Source: Aureitalea sp. L0-47
Lineage (GTDB): Bacteria; Bacteroidota; Bacteroidia; Flavobacteriales; Flavobacteriaceae
Direction of reading: 5' to 3'
Assembly: GCF_026126405.1 (NCBI RefSeq)
Contig: NZ_JAFMTQ010000001.1
Span: 1 to 64,000 of the forward strand
Length of the DNA: 64,000 nucleotides
Positions 44,353 to 53,170 of this stretch are shown here, in pieces. The position numbers were made by a program, and so were the translations under genes. How positions within the stretch are numbered: position 1 is the first letter of the stretch; the number at the start of each line of letters is the position of its first letter. The notes beneath the pieces are model-generated. The model saw only the letters and a list, made by a program, of their open reading frames with translations, was not told the DNA's origin and ran no database searches.

Positions 44353-45183
44353 ATGTTAGATCAATTAGTTGAATTTGCGAAACAGAATCCAATTTTAGCC
44401 GCTTTTTATGCTTCTGTGTTCACCTGGGGACTTACTGCCTTAGGCGCAGGATTGGTGTTTTTCTTTAGAAAAGCCAGCCGCGCTTTACTTGATGCGATGT
44501 TGGGTTTTACAGGAGGTGTAATGGTGGCGGCAAGCTTCTGGAGCTTATTAGCTCCTGCCATTGATAACAGCGAAGGCGAGGGATTCATAAAAGTAATCCC
44601 TGCAGCAACGGGCTTCCTCCTGGGAGCATTAACCCTTTTCGGACTTGACAAATTGTTACCTCACCTGCACATTAATTTTAGAAAGTCGGAAGCTGAAGGA
44701 GTAAAAACCAACTGGCATCGAACCACGCTACTGGTTTTGGCAATTACCTTGCATAATATTCCGGAAGGGTTAGCCGTAGGGGTATTGTTTGGAGCAGCAG
44801 CCACAATGGTTGGTGTTGAACAAACAGAAATGATTATTGCTGCCATTTCACTGGCCATTGGTATTGGTATTCAGAACTTTCCAGAGGGCTTTGCGGTTTC
44901 CATGCCGCTTAGACGTGAAGGTGTTTCCAGATTCAAGAGTTTCTGGTACGGACAACTTTCTGCTGTTGTGGAACCGGTAGCGGCAGTTTTAGGAGCAGTT
45001 GCGGTAAGTATATTCGACCCGATTCTTCCTTATGCATTAGCCTTTGCGGCCGGAGCCATGATATTCGTCGTGGTTGAGGAGGTAATCCCTGAAACACAAA
45101 GAGACAAGTACACAGATCTTGCCACCATGGGATTTATTGGAGGTTTTATTGTGATGATGTCGCTTGATGTTGGACTTGGATAG
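44353..45183 (+). CDS. ZIP-family metal transporter
   Basis: 276 residues with about eight transmembrane helices. The ZIP signatures are HNIPEGLAVGVLFG in helix 4 and NFPEGFAVSMPLRREG in helix 5, giving the binuclear metal site. Imports Zn2+, Fe2+ or Mn2+; the DtxR-family repressor two genes upstream suggests iron or manganese. No long His-rich loop is seen between helices 3 and 4. Confidence 0.93.
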   Translation: MLDQLVEFAKQNPILAAFYASVFTWGLTALGAGLVFFFRKASRALLDAMLGFTGGVMVAASFWSLLAPAIDNSEGEGFIKVIPAATGFLLGALTLFGLDKLLPHLHINFRKSEAEGVKTNWHRTTLLVLAITLHNIPEGLAVGVLFGAAATMVGVEQTEMIIAAISLAIGIGIQNFPEGFAVSMPLRREGVSRFKSFWYGQLSAVVEPVAAVLGAVAVSIFDPILPYALAFAAGAMIFVVVEEVIPETQRDKYTDLATMGFIGGFIVMMSLDVGLG

Positions 45184-45215
45184 TTTGGCACGGATTTCTC
45201 GTTATCTTTATTAAA

Positions 45216-45641
45216 ATGTTTGACATGAGATCAATATGTGCTTTGGTTTTCTTCGGAATAGTTTTCTCGGTATATCCCCAGGAGGAAAAGGTAGATCCCC
45301 CTCAGATCGCTATAAAGATCCAATTGGGAGAAACTATTACACTCGACGGAACCCAGATTACATTTTCTGAAGTGCTGGAAGATTCCAGGTGCCCGCGTGA
45401 AGTTCAATGTGTTTGGGCTGGTAGCGCAAGGGTTAAAATAACTATCGCTCTGGACAGAGAGAATGCAAGTTCACGAGAATTGATATTTGGAGCGATAAGA
45501 CAGGGAGAGACCAGCAATAATTTGGTTGCTGAGACGGATGATTTTCACTACGAAGCTATCGGGATTAGTCCCTATCCCCAGGTCCCCGGGGAGGAACTGG
45601 ATTATTCTTTATTGGTTAAGAAGGTGAAGAAGGAAAACTAG
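45216..45641 (+). CDS. Exported protein with CPREVQCVWAG motif
   Basis: 141 residues; signal peptide with cleavage near VYPQ (~residue 22). The compact mature domain has a conserved DSRCPREVQCVWAGSARV stretch whose two Cys may form a disulfide, and beta-rich segments on each side. Small proteins of this kind are common in Bacteroidetes but have no known function. ATG 45216 and 45225 are both possible starts. Its TAG stop overlaps, through the palindrome CTAG, the stop of the convergent Cys-rich peptide gene. Confidence 0.75.
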   Translation: MFDMRSICALVFFGIVFSVYPQEEKVDPPQIAIKIQLGETITLDGTQITFSEVLEDSRCPREVQCVWAGSARVKITIALDRENASSRELIFGAIRQGETSNNLVAETDDFHYEAIGISPYPQVPGEELDYSLLVKKVKKEN

Positions 45642-45796
45642 TGGCAAGCACAATCTTTGTTGCCACATTTGGTACGTCCGCCATCAACAGTAGTAACGGT
45701 CCTCTTGCGCGACTCGAAGATCGGGTCCCAGACGAATTTCTTCAGAAGAAATCCAACAGCCAGAGAAAATGTTATTAGTACCAGTACAGTTTGCAT
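45638..45796 (-). CDS. FeoB-associated Cys-rich membrane protein (52 residues)
   Basis: Translated from ATG 45796 the product starts MQTVLVLITFSLAVGFLLKK, a single transmembrane helix, and ends TKCGNKDCACH, a short cytoplasmic tail with three Cys. This matches the FeoB-associated Cys-rich membrane protein family. It begins 9 bp after the feoB stop, completing a feoA-feoB-Cys gene set for ferrous iron uptake. The Cys may bind Fe2+ or FeS near the FeoB pore. Too short for usual ORF cut-offs. Confidence 0.88.
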   Translation of the reverse strand: MQTVLVLITFSLAVGFLLKKFVWDPIFESRKRTVTTVDGGRTKCGNKDCACH

Positions 45797-45805
45797 AGTT
45801 CAAAG

Positions 45806-47905
45806 TTAACTTAAAAATTGATATGCGCCAAGAGCTACTACATAGGCAATGGCACTCATCACTACCAGTTGCCACATAGGCCATTTCCAGCTATTAGTTT
45901 CTTTTTTAACCACGGCCAGCGTACTCATACACTGCATAGCGAAGGCATAAAACAAGAGAAGTGACACACCACTCGCGAAGTTAAATCGAGGTGTGCCTAA
46001 TACTGGATTCACTTCGGCGGCCATTCTGTTCTTAATAGTTTCTTCTTCTTCACTTCCCACGCTATAAATGGTAGCAAGGGTTCCAACGAACACCTCTCGA
46101 GCTGCAAAGGAACTCACAATGGCAATCCCTATTTTCCAGTCGTAGCCCAAAGGCTCCACGGCGGGTTCAATACCTTTTCCAAGAATTCCGATATATGATT
46201 TCTCCAATTTGAAAGCAGCAATCCTGGTTTCCAATTCTTCTTTGGAAAGGTTTTCGGCACGGGATTGTTGAGCAACGATCTCTTCCGCATTGTTGAAATC
46301 GCCCGGGCCGTAGGATGCCAAAACCCAAAGGATGATCGATATAGCCAAAATGATCTTTCCTGCTCCTACTACGAATGATTTCGTCTTCTCAACCACGGTA
46401 ATCCCCACATTTTTAAACATAGGAACCTTATAATTGGGCATTTCAACCACAAAAAAGGTTTTGGAACGGATCTTCAGTACTTTATTGAGCAACCAGGCAG
46501 AAAATACAGCTGATGCGAAACCTAAGATATAGAGAAACATAAGGGTAAGTCCCTGCAGACTAAAGATGCCCATCACCCTCTCCTCGGGAATTATGAGGGC
46601 GATTATAATGAGATAGACCGGCAACCTGGCGGCACAGGTAGTGAAGGGCGTTACCAGGATAGTGATAAGGCGTTCCTTCCAACTTTCAATATTTCGTGTT
46701 GCCATGATCGCAGGAATGGCACAGGCAGTTCCTGAGACGAGGGGAACCACACTTTTTCCGCTCAGGCCAAATCTTCGCATGACTCGGTCCATCAGAAAGA
46801 CCACTCGGCTCATATAGCCGGACTCCTCCAGTATGGATATGAAGAGAAAGAGGAATGCGATCTGCGGAATAAAGATCACGATCCCGCCTAAACCGGGGAC
46901 AATACCTTCGGCGATCAGGCTGGTAAAATCACCCGGCGGCAATGTTTTTTTCATCCACTCACTAAGTGAAGCAAAGGTGCTGTCGATAAAGTCCATAGGA
47001 TAGCTACTCCAATCGAAGATCGCCTGGAAAATCAAAAGAAGTATTCCGAAGAAGATCACATATCCCCAAATGTGGTGGGTAAGCACCCTGTCTAACCGGC
47101 TCCTGAGGTCTTTAGCCTTTTTGCTGTCCACAAATAGTGATTCCTTGAGCACCTCGTTAATGAACTTGTACCTGGCAATGGTTTCTTTTTGCTGAAGTCG
47201 TTTCAGGGTGCTTTCGGATTCAGTCTTGAAAGAGGCCATTCCTTTGTACTCCTGCCTGTCCAGTTTACCGAAGTTTACATCCTGTGTTATAACCAACCAT
47301 AGTTTATACAGGTGCTGATCGGGAAAGGCTGTCCGTAGCCTGTCGAAATATTCAGTGGAGATAGAGGAAGCGTTTAAGCAGGGTTTTAGGGAGAGAGTGT
47401 TGTAATTGAAAATTAATTCTTTCAGGTAGTCGAATCCTTCATTCTTCCGCGCACTTACCAGGGCGATCTTTGTTTCCAGTTGCTGCTCCAGTTTTTCAAC
47501 ATCCAGCGAAATAGCTTTTCGCTTCATGCGGTCGGCCATATTGATCACCAGGATGGTAGGAATCCCAAGATCTTTTATTTGAGTAAAGAGCAGTAGGTTC
47601 CTTTTCAGGTTTTCTATTTCTGCCACTACCACCGCAACATCGGGAAAATCCTTGTCGTTTTTGTTCAGAAGGAGTTCGATCACTACGCTCTCATCCAGAG
47701 ATGAAGCATTGAGGCTATAGGTGCCCGGGAGATCCAGGACGTGTGCTTTTAAAGTGCGATCCAGCTTGCAGACCCCTTCTTTCTTTTCAACGGTGATGCC
47801 CGGGTAGTTACCCACTTTTTGGTTAAGGCCGGTAAGTCGGTTGAAGACTGAAGTCTTTCCGGTATTTGGATTACCAATGAGGGCTACGTTGATTTGCCGG
47901 GCCAT
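45806..47905 (-). CDS. feoB: Ferrous iron transporter B
   Basis: 699 residues. The N-terminal G-domain has G1 GNPNTGKTSVFNRLTG, G2 GNYPGITVEKKEG, G3 DLPGTYSL and G4 NMAD; a GDI helical region follows (~165-270), then the membrane core with two Gate motifs (PLVSGTACAIPAIMATRN and the C-terminal SFAAREVFVGTLATIYS). FeoB drives GTP-dependent Fe2+ import across the inner membrane. It starts 3 bp after feoA and ends 9 bp before the Cys-rich peptide gene. FeoB-type uptake implies that reduced iron is met at times, fitting microaerobic conditions. Confidence 0.97.
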   Translation of the reverse strand: MARQINVALIGNPNTGKTSVFNRLTGLNQKVGNYPGITVEKKEGVCKLDRTLKAHVLDLPGTYSLNASSLDESVVIELLLNKNDKDFPDVAVVVAEIENLKRNLLLFTQIKDLGIPTILVINMADRMKRKAISLDVEKLEQQLETKIALVSARKNEGFDYLKELIFNYNTLSLKPCLNASSISTEYFDRLRTAFPDQHLYKLWLVITQDVNFGKLDRQEYKGMASFKTESESTLKRLQQKETIARYKFINEVLKESLFVDSKKAKDLRSRLDRVLTHHIWGYVIFFGILLLIFQAIFDWSSYPMDFIDSTFASLSEWMKKTLPPGDFTSLIAEGIVPGLGGIVIFIPQIAFLFLFISILEESGYMSRVVFLMDRVMRRFGLSGKSVVPLVSGTACAIPAIMATRNIESWKERLITILVTPFTTCAARLPVYLIIIALIIPEERVMGIFSLQGLTLMFLYILGFASAVFSAWLLNKVLKIRSKTFFVVEMPNYKVPMFKNVGITVVEKTKSFVVGAGKIILAISIILWVLASYGPGDFNNAEEIVAQQSRAENLSKEELETRIAAFKLEKSYIGILGKGIEPAVEPLGYDWKIGIAIVSSFAAREVFVGTLATIYSVGSEEEETIKNRMAAEVNPVLGTPRFNFASGVSLLLFYAFAMQCMSTLAVVKKETNSWKWPMWQLVVMSAIAYVVALGAYQFLS

Positions 47906-47908
47906 GAA

Positions 47909-48133
47909 TTACTTCAGTTGAATTTCGATCTTCTCTGCGGTTTCCTTCCGAATGGCCAGGTGGCTGCCGTTTATGTTCAGGTACAATGGATCGTTGAAAG
48001 GCGCTTGTTGAACTAGTTCAACTTCATTGCCGGGAAGACAACCCATTTCGAGGAGTTTTAAAGGAACCGATTCTAGAGGAAAGCTCTTTATTATAGCGTT
48101 CTGTCCCTTTTGAAGATCGGCAATGGTGAGCAT
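47909..48133 (-). CDS. feoA: Ferrous iron transport protein A
   Basis: 74 residues with an SH3-like fold: LTIADLQKGQNAIIKSF, LLEMGCLPGNEVELVQQAPFNDPLYLNING. FeoA is a small cytoplasmic partner needed for FeoB function. It is the first gene of the operon, 3 bp ahead of feoB, behind a good -7 promoter box. Confidence 0.95.
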   Translation of the reverse strand: MLTIADLQKGQNAIIKSFPLESVPLKLLEMGCLPGNEVELVQQAPFNDPLYLNINGSHLAIRKETAEKIEIQLK

Positions 48134-48163
48134 ACGTGCTATTTAGATTGATTATAAACAATG

Positions 48164-48171
48164 CAAATGTA
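48164..48171 (-). promoter_or_regulatory. -7 box (TACATTTG) of the feoAB operon
   Basis: Minus-strand TACATTTG matches TAnnTTTG and lies 30 bp upstream of the feoA ATG. A TTG preceded by a T-run lies 15 bp further upstream, shorter than the usual 18 bp, which would suit a regulated promoter. Confidence 0.5.
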
Positions 48172-48210
48172 CACTAAATTGGGCAGCAAAAAAAGTGATA
48201 CGAAGGGGAA

Positions 48211-48873
48211 TTATTCACTCTTCAGTACTTTGATATCTTCAAGTAATTTCGAAATATCTTCAGGATTTGTACCGTCGTAAAAACCACGGATTCTTCTTTT
48301 CTTATCTACCAGGACAAAATTCTCTGTATGTATAAGGTCGTATTCACTGTAGGGAACATCTTTGGCCGCGAGATAGGATTTACGAGCCAGTTCATAGATC
48401 TCCTTTTTATCTCCGGTTACCAGATTCCATTTGGAGTCGTCCACACCTTTTTCGACCGCGTATTTTTTTAGCTGGGCCACACTGTCAATTTCGGGAGTCA
48501 CACTATGGGAGAGCAGCAGTACTTCCTGGTCATCCTTTAGTTGTTTTTGAATTTCAACCATGTGGTCGGTCATGATAGGGCAAATCGTCTGACAGGTGGT
48601 GAAGAAGAAGTCGGCCACATAAATTTTTTGCTTATAATCTTCCTGAGTGATAATTTCCCCATTCTGATTCGTAAGGCTGAAATCGGCTATGGTATGGTAT
48701 TTCCGAATATGCTGAACTGTGCTGTCAACCAGTTCGGACGTGACGTCATCCGGCTGATAGATCGGGAGTACTTTCTTGGGGTCAAGTGCCTGGTACATGA
48801 TTGTGATGATGATAGCAGAAAGCACGAGCAGGACAATTCCGAAGAACTTGTATTTGGCAAAAAATTTCAACAT
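48211..48873 (-). CDS. SCO1/SenC-family copper chaperone
   Basis: 220 residues: an N-terminal membrane anchor (~10-27) and a periplasmic thioredoxin-like domain. Copper ligands are C94-x3-C98 in FFTTCQTICPIM and the His in LIHTENFVLVDKK. SCO proteins deliver copper to the CuA site of cytochrome c oxidase, fitting with the aerobic metabolism implied by HemF. It is separated from feoA by 77 bp and transcribed in the same direction ahead of it. Confidence 0.94.
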   Translation of the reverse strand: MLKFFAKYKFFGIVLLVLSAIIITIMYQALDPKKVLPIYQPDDVTSELVDSTVQHIRKYHTIADFSLTNQNGEIITQEDYKQKIYVADFFFTTCQTICPIMTDHMVEIQKQLKDDQEVLLLSHSVTPEIDSVAQLKKYAVEKGVDDSKWNLVTGDKKEIYELARKSYLAAKDVPYSEYDLIHTENFVLVDKKRRIRGFYDGTNPEDISKLLEDIKVLKSE

Positions 48874-48985
48874 AGCAGAGCAAAATTACAACCGTACAAT
48901 ATAATGTCCATGCCGTAACAGTTAAATATTTTGTAAGACTGGCAGCTCGTTTTGTTTTTATTTTCATAAGAAGCGCTAAAAAGGT

Positions 48986-48993
48986 TACTTTTG
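48986..48993 (+). promoter_or_regulatory. -7 box (TACTTTTG) of rseP
   Basis: TACTTTTG matches TAnnTTTG and lies 19 bp upstream of the rseP ATG. No clear TTG at 18-bp spacing. Confidence 0.45.
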
Positions 48994-49012
48994 TGCTCAA
49001 TTTTATTGCTAT

Positions 49013-50332
49013 ATGAGTCCATTTGCAGTTAAGGCTATTCAGCTAATTTTAAGCTTATCCATATTGATCGTGCTTCACGAACTGGGTCACTTTATCCCCG
49101 CCAAGTTATTTAAGACCCGGGTTGAGAAGTTCTTTCTCTTCTTTGATGTGAAGTTTGCCCTGGTCAAAAAGAAGATCGGGGATACGGTATATGGAATTGG
49201 ATGGCTTCCGCTAGGAGGTTATGTGAAAATTTCCGGGATGATCGATGAGAGTATGGATAAAGAGCAGATGGCCCAGCCACCTCAGCCCTGGGAATTCCGA
49301 TCCAAACCAGCTTGGCAGCGTTTGATAATCATGCTTGGGGGAGTTACAGTGAATATTATTGTCGGGATGCTCATCTACGTGGGTATTATGTATTTCCACG
49401 GTGAGTATATCACCACCAATGAAGATATGCCTAACGGATATGCCGTAGATGAATCATTCGAAGCATATGGTTTTCAGGATGGGGATAAGATTCTTCGTGT
49501 GAATGGAAAAGAATTCAGAGATGTATCTGATATTAACAAAGAACTTCTGCTGAGAGATGTTACAGCCGTTGAGGTAAGGCATTCGGACGGGAATGTCGAA
49601 ACAATCAATTTACCAGAGGATATTGGTTCAGTAATGTTTGAATCGGATGTAATAGAACCATTTATCCCTTTGCTACAGCCTGTTATGGATACGGTGATCC
49701 CGGATTACCCGGCTTTTTCGGCAGGATTTAAGAACGGGGATAGGATAGTTAGTGTTAATGGTACACCAATAGAGTATTACCATGATTTCCGAGCTGAAGT
49801 AAAAAAGCGAAAGGATTCCGTGAACACTATTGTGGTATCTCGAGGAGGAGAGAACGTATCTATCGATGTTACACCTAATGAGAATGGACAGATAGGTGTG
49901 GATTATGATCGATCTCTAATAAGTAGAACTCATGTCACCTATGGTCTTGGTGCTAGTTTCTCGAGAGGAATTGGTTACGGATACGACATACTTCGCGATT
50001 ATGTGAAGCAGTTCAAATATGTATTTACAGCTAAAGGGGCCACACAGATCGGTGGTTTTGGAGCCATAGGAAATCTATTTCCACCTACCTGGAGTTGGGT
50101 AGCATTCTGGCATACAACAGCTTTGATCTCTATTATTCTGGCCTTTATGAATGTGTTGCCAATTCCGGCTCTGGACGGGGGTCATGTTGCATTTTTATTG
50201 TATGAAATGGTCACGGGTCGTAAACCTGGAGATAAATTCCTGGAGTATGCGCAGATGATCGGATTCTTCCTGCTTATTGCGCTGGTTCTGTTTGCGAATG
50301 GTAATGATATCTATCGCTGGCTGTTCCAGTAA
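49013..50332 (+). CDS. rseP: RIP zinc metalloprotease RseP (site-2 protease)
   Basis: 439 residues. Zinc site HELGHF (HExxH) in the first helix and NVLPIPALDGGHV (third ligand) near the C-terminus, within four transmembrane helices. Two PDZ domains lie in between (about residues 125-195 and 210-290). RseP cleaves anti-sigma factors and leftover signal peptides inside the membrane. Here it precedes tRNA-Asn and is transcribed alone. Confidence 0.95.
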   Translation: MSPFAVKAIQLILSLSILIVLHELGHFIPAKLFKTRVEKFFLFFDVKFALVKKKIGDTVYGIGWLPLGGYVKISGMIDESMDKEQMAQPPQPWEFRSKPAWQRLIIMLGGVTVNIIVGMLIYVGIMYFHGEYITTNEDMPNGYAVDESFEAYGFQDGDKILRVNGKEFRDVSDINKELLLRDVTAVEVRHSDGNVETINLPEDIGSVMFESDVIEPFIPLLQPVMDTVIPDYPAFSAGFKNGDRIVSVNGTPIEYYHDFRAEVKKRKDSVNTIVVSRGGENVSIDVTPNENGQIGVDYDRSLISRTHVTYGLGASFSRGIGYGYDILRDYVKQFKYVFTAKGATQIGGFGAIGNLFPPTWSWVAFWHTTALISIILAFMNVLPIPALDGGHVAFLLYEMVTGRKPGDKFLEYAQMIGFFLLIALVLFANGNDIYRWLFQ

Positions 50333-50351
50333 AAAAAGTAATATTTCTTTT

Positions 50352-50380
50352 TTGCAGCACTTAAAAAAAAATTATATTTG
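50352..50380 (+). promoter_or_regulatory. tRNA-Asn promoter (TTG-N18-TATATTTG)
   Basis: TTG at 50352-50354 and TATATTTG at 50373-50380, spacer 18 bp, an ideal Bacteroidota promoter. Predicted start near 50387, 17 bp before the mature tRNA. Confidence 0.75.
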
Positions 50381-50403
50381 CGTCCGCTTTAAGCGATAAC
50401 CAT

Positions 50404-50477
50404 TCCTCCATAGCTCAGTTGGTTAGAGCACCTGACTGTTAATCAGGGTGTCGCTGGTTCGAGTCCAGCTGGAGGAG
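50404..50477 (+). tRNA. tRNA-Asn (GTT)
   Basis: A 74-nt cloverleaf: acceptor TCCTCCA/TGGAGGA with discriminator G, D-arm GCTC/GAGC, anticodon stem CCTGA/TCAGG with loop CTGTTAA (anticodon GTT), T-arm GCTGG/CCAGC with TTCGAGT. CCA is not encoded. It is a single copy with its own promoter and terminator. Confidence 0.97.
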
Positions 50478-50551
50478 CGATAAAGTAGAGCAGAGCTCAC
50501 TTTATCGCGGTGAAGTGAATGAAATTCTACTTTACTGCGATTTTCGGATTT

Positions 50552-50582
50552 AAAACCCATGCTATAACGGCATGGGTTTTTT
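50552..50582 (+). terminator. Terminator of tRNA-Asn
   Basis: AACCCATGC and GCATGGGTT form a perfect 9-bp stem (loop of 7) followed by a T-run, about 75 bp after the tRNA and 10 bp before the GIY-YIG gene. Confidence 0.85.
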
Positions 50583-50591
50583 GCGTTTGTT

Positions 50592-50879
50592 ATGGTGTTA
50601 CCTTACTGTGTTTATGTATTGCAAAGTGAAAGAGATCTGTTATTGTATCATGGTTATACAACAAATTTAGAGAAGAGATTAATTGACCATAACATTGGAC
50701 GTACGATCAGCACTGCAAAGAGGAGACCCTTGAGATTGGTTTATTGTGAGTTCTTTTCCAACAAAAAGGATGCAATTCGCAGAGAAAAATATTTTAAAAC
50801 TACTACTGGGAAAAGAATGCTTAAATTATTGCTTAAGGAAACACTTAAGTCTATAAATTATCCCAGGCGAGGGTTATAA
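50592..50879 (+). CDS. GIY-YIG domain protein (YhbQ/UPF0213-like)
   Basis: 95 residues. The single GIY-YIG nuclease domain begins CVYVLQS and has YHGYTTNLEKRLIDHN where the family shows YxG...R...H, then FFSNKKDAIRREKYFK. The first motif is VYVL instead of GIY, as is normal for this small class, whose role is unknown. In Bacteroidetes these genes often sit next to tRNA or rRNA loci. It could be transcribed from read-through of the tRNA unit. Confidence 0.87.
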   Translation: MVLPYCVYVLQSERDLLLYHGYTTNLEKRLIDHNIGRTISTAKRRPLRLVYCEFFSNKKDAIRREKYFKTTTGKRMLKLLLKETLKSINYPRRGL

Positions 50880-50900
50880 TTTCCAAACTAAGCGACTACA

Positions 50901-50928
50901 GGCCTCTTACGAAAGTGAGGGCTTTTTT
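50901..50928 (+). terminator. Terminator of the GIY-YIG gene
   Basis: GCCTCTTAC / GTGAGGGC pair around a GAAA tetraloop with one bulge and one wobble pair, followed by TTTTTT, 22 bp after the stop codon. Confidence 0.65.
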
Positions 50929-51019
50929 CATGGAAAAACTCTATAGACCGGAGTAAATAGGAATTTTAAAAATAGCGACTTATTGAAAAGCCAATCAATA
51001 AGGATGAAATTTCTCATAC

Positions 51020-52270
51020 TTAGGCTTTAAATCTCAATGAAAATGTATGAATTTCTTCTTTGGATTCATAGTTCAAGGTGAACTCATAGATTTCGCATAT
51101 CTTTTGATTGATAGCCAGACCAAGTCCTAATGAGTCTTTAGATGAACTTCCCTTTTGAAATCTATCAAATAGCTTATCCGGTTTTACCTCTGAAACATCA
51201 CCACAATTGGTTATCTCAAATGTGTCAGTACTGAGCCTTATTTTAATCCATCCTCCTTCTTTATTATGCTGAATGGCATTATTGATGAGATTTGTAAAAA
51301 GGATGTCGGCAAGAATATGGTCACATTCAATGGTCATGGGTTGGAGCTCCGTGGATATGTCAAGATTCTTAAAATTGATGATCTCCTCCATATTGTTTAG
51401 GATGTTCTCAACAAGGGTACTTACGTCTACTCGATCCAATCGTTTGAATTCCTGATTCTCGATTCTCGAGATTAGGGTTAGGGCTTTTCCTATTTTAGAC
51501 AGCTTATTAGTTTCCTGGTAGATCGACTCAACCTGACGAAGTTCATTTTTATTTAAGTTTTTGCTTTCTAATAAATGGACTACTTTGTTTCGAATAATGG
51601 CCAAAGGGGTCTGAATTTCATGTGAGATATTCTCATTGAATTCCTTGAGATTTTGAAAATCCTTCCTTACTTGTTCCATAAGGGTTATGATAACTTGATT
51701 TATTTCTTCAAATTCACGAATTCCTGAAGAATTCAGCTGTGTGGATTCCATTTTCGAGAAATCATATTGCTTGAGCATAGATAGATTTTTGAAGAATGGA
51801 TGCCACGTCGATCTGTAAATTTCCTGATGGATTAGATAGAGCCCTATAACCAGTAAAAGCAATATCGCGAAAGTTGCAATGAAAAAAAACCAAATCAGCT
51901 CTTCGATCTCCGGCAACATATGTCTCAATGTTATTTTAACGGGCTTTTGGTCAATTGAAGAGCTAAATGAATATAATCTATAAGGAATATTTTTGTCTGT
52001 ATAAGCCTCGAAAAACAAAGTGTCTTTAAATTTTGGGTTCAATTCAAATCCTTTATCAATTGGGGTCACCTCGTGAAGATAGTTGGATATAGGTAGATCC
52101 CCGTCTTTTGCCAGGTGATATTGAATACGCTCTTCTTCATGTAAAAGCGTCTCTTCCACTTCACTGTTGAACAGATACTGAATGAGAAAGTAATCTGCGC
52201 CTATCATGATGGGCATAAGGAAGGCAAGAAAAATGAGGTAACTTGTATTTGTTTTGCGAATTAGGTCCAT
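51020..52270 (-). CDS. Two-component sensor histidine kinase
   Basis: 416 residues with two transmembrane helices (~12-32 and ~128-150) flanking a ~95-residue periplasmic sensor. H-box is NISHEIQTPLAIIRN; N-box NLINNAIQHN; G-boxes in ITNCGDVSEVKPD and DSLGLGLAINQKI. It is of the EnvZ/BaeS type and probably phosphorylates the OmpR-type regulator encoded just upstream, whose end it overlaps by 10 bp. Stimulus unknown; neighbours are universal stress and V-ATPase genes. Confidence 0.93.
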   Translation of the reverse strand: MDLIRKTNTSYLIFLAFLMPIMIGADYFLIQYLFNSEVEETLLHEEERIQYHLAKDGDLPISNYLHEVTPIDKGFELNPKFKDTLFFEAYTDKNIPYRLYSFSSSIDQKPVKITLRHMLPEIEELIWFFFIATFAILLLLVIGLYLIHQEIYRSTWHPFFKNLSMLKQYDFSKMESTQLNSSGIREFEEINQVIITLMEQVRKDFQNLKEFNENISHEIQTPLAIIRNKVVHLLESKNLNKNELRQVESIYQETNKLSKIGKALTLISRIENQEFKRLDRVDVSTLVENILNNMEEIINFKNLDISTELQPMTIECDHILADILFTNLINNAIQHNKEGGWIKIRLSTDTFEITNCGDVSEVKPDKLFDRFQKGSSSKDSLGLGLAINQKICEIYEFTLNYESKEEIHTFSLRFKA

Positions 52271-52947
52271 TCTTGGTCGGTAAATTTATATCCAACACTG
52301 TAGATAGATTGAATATAGTTTTTGCCTCCCAATTCGCCAATTTTCTTGCGCAGGTTGGCCAGGTGGGTGTAAATGAATTTATAAGAATCTGCCATTTCGA
52401 TATGGTCACCCCATAAGTGTTCCGCAATGGCTTCTTTTGTTAAAAGACGATGCTTGTTAACAACGAAGAAATGAATGATGTCAAACTCTTTTTTAGTAAG
52501 GTTCATAGGTTTGTCGTTAATAAAAATCTCATAGCTGTCAGGCTTTATCTTGATTTCATTAAAGTAGATCTCCCGACTACCCTGGTAGGCTTTTCTTCGG
52601 TATAGCGCTTTGATCCGGGCATTGAGTTCCGCCAGGTAAAATGGCTTTGTCAAATAATCATCTGCTCCGATTTCCAAACCATGAATTTTATCTCCAACCG
52701 AATTCTTGGCCGAAATAATTATAATCCCTATATCGATGTTTTCCTTTTTCACCTCTCTGATTATGTCCAGGCCATTGCCGTCAGGTAAAGTGATATCTAC
52801 CACAAGTATGTCGTAAGGGAAGAAACCGATTTTTCCCATGGCCGATTTGTATGTGGGTGCGATTTCGCAGATGTTTCCTTCCTCCTCCAGAAAACTTTTA
52901 ATATCCTGCAGTAGTTCAAGATTGTCTTCAATTACAAGTACTTTCAT
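52261..52947 (-). CDS. OmpR-family response regulator
   Basis: 228 residues: receiver domain with acidic pocket at the N-terminus (VLVIEDN), phospho-acceptor in ILVVDITLPDGN and Lys in LTKPFYLAELNAR; then a C-terminal winged helix (~130-225, KEFDIIHFFVVNKHRLLTKEAIAEHLWG). It is divergent from a universal stress protein gene; the 224-bp spacer carries TCTTAAA-type direct repeats that are candidate binding sites. Together with the kinase it forms one operon. Confidence 0.94.
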   Translation of the reverse strand: MKVLVIEDNLELLQDIKSFLEEEGNICEIAPTYKSAMGKIGFFPYDILVVDITLPDGNGLDIIREVKKENIDIGIIIISAKNSVGDKIHGLEIGADDYLTKPFYLAELNARIKALYRRKAYQGSREIYFNEIKIKPDSYEIFINDKPMNLTKKEFDIIHFFVVNKHRLLTKEAIAEHLWGDHIEMADSYKFIYTHLANLRKKIGELGGKNYIQSIYSVGYKFTDQEWT

Positions 52948-53098
52948 GACTGCTCACATTTAGAGTTTATTCTGAAAGGAACTAAATTGGTAATAGGAAC
53001 AATAGTTTCAGCAAATGAAACAAGATTCGTGTTGCAAGCAAATTTAAAAATATAAATTGGCAATCACCCTAATAGTTATTGGTATTAAGGCAATAAAA

Positions 53099-53130
53099 TC
53101 TTAAACTTTCCTAAAGGTTTTTATCTTAAA
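53099..53130. repeat. TCTTAAA/TCCTAAA direct repeats upstream of the first Usp gene
   Basis: TCTTAAA (53099-53105), TCCTAAA (53109-53115) and TCTTAAA (53124-53130) lie on the same strand, 40-70 bp before the Usp start and in the spacer divergent from the OmpR-type regulator. Similar repeats occur before the Usp genes at 63 kb. Candidate response-regulator site. Confidence 0.4.
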
Positions 53131-53170
53131 TTATAATGTTAAAAGCGTTCTATTATAGATTTCTATTGCG

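Noticed and set aside
45684-45884. A 66-codon Cys-containing minus-strand ORF
   Set aside because: It overlaps feoB and the Cys-rich peptide gene in another frame; the 52-codon frame at 45638-45796 matches a known family.
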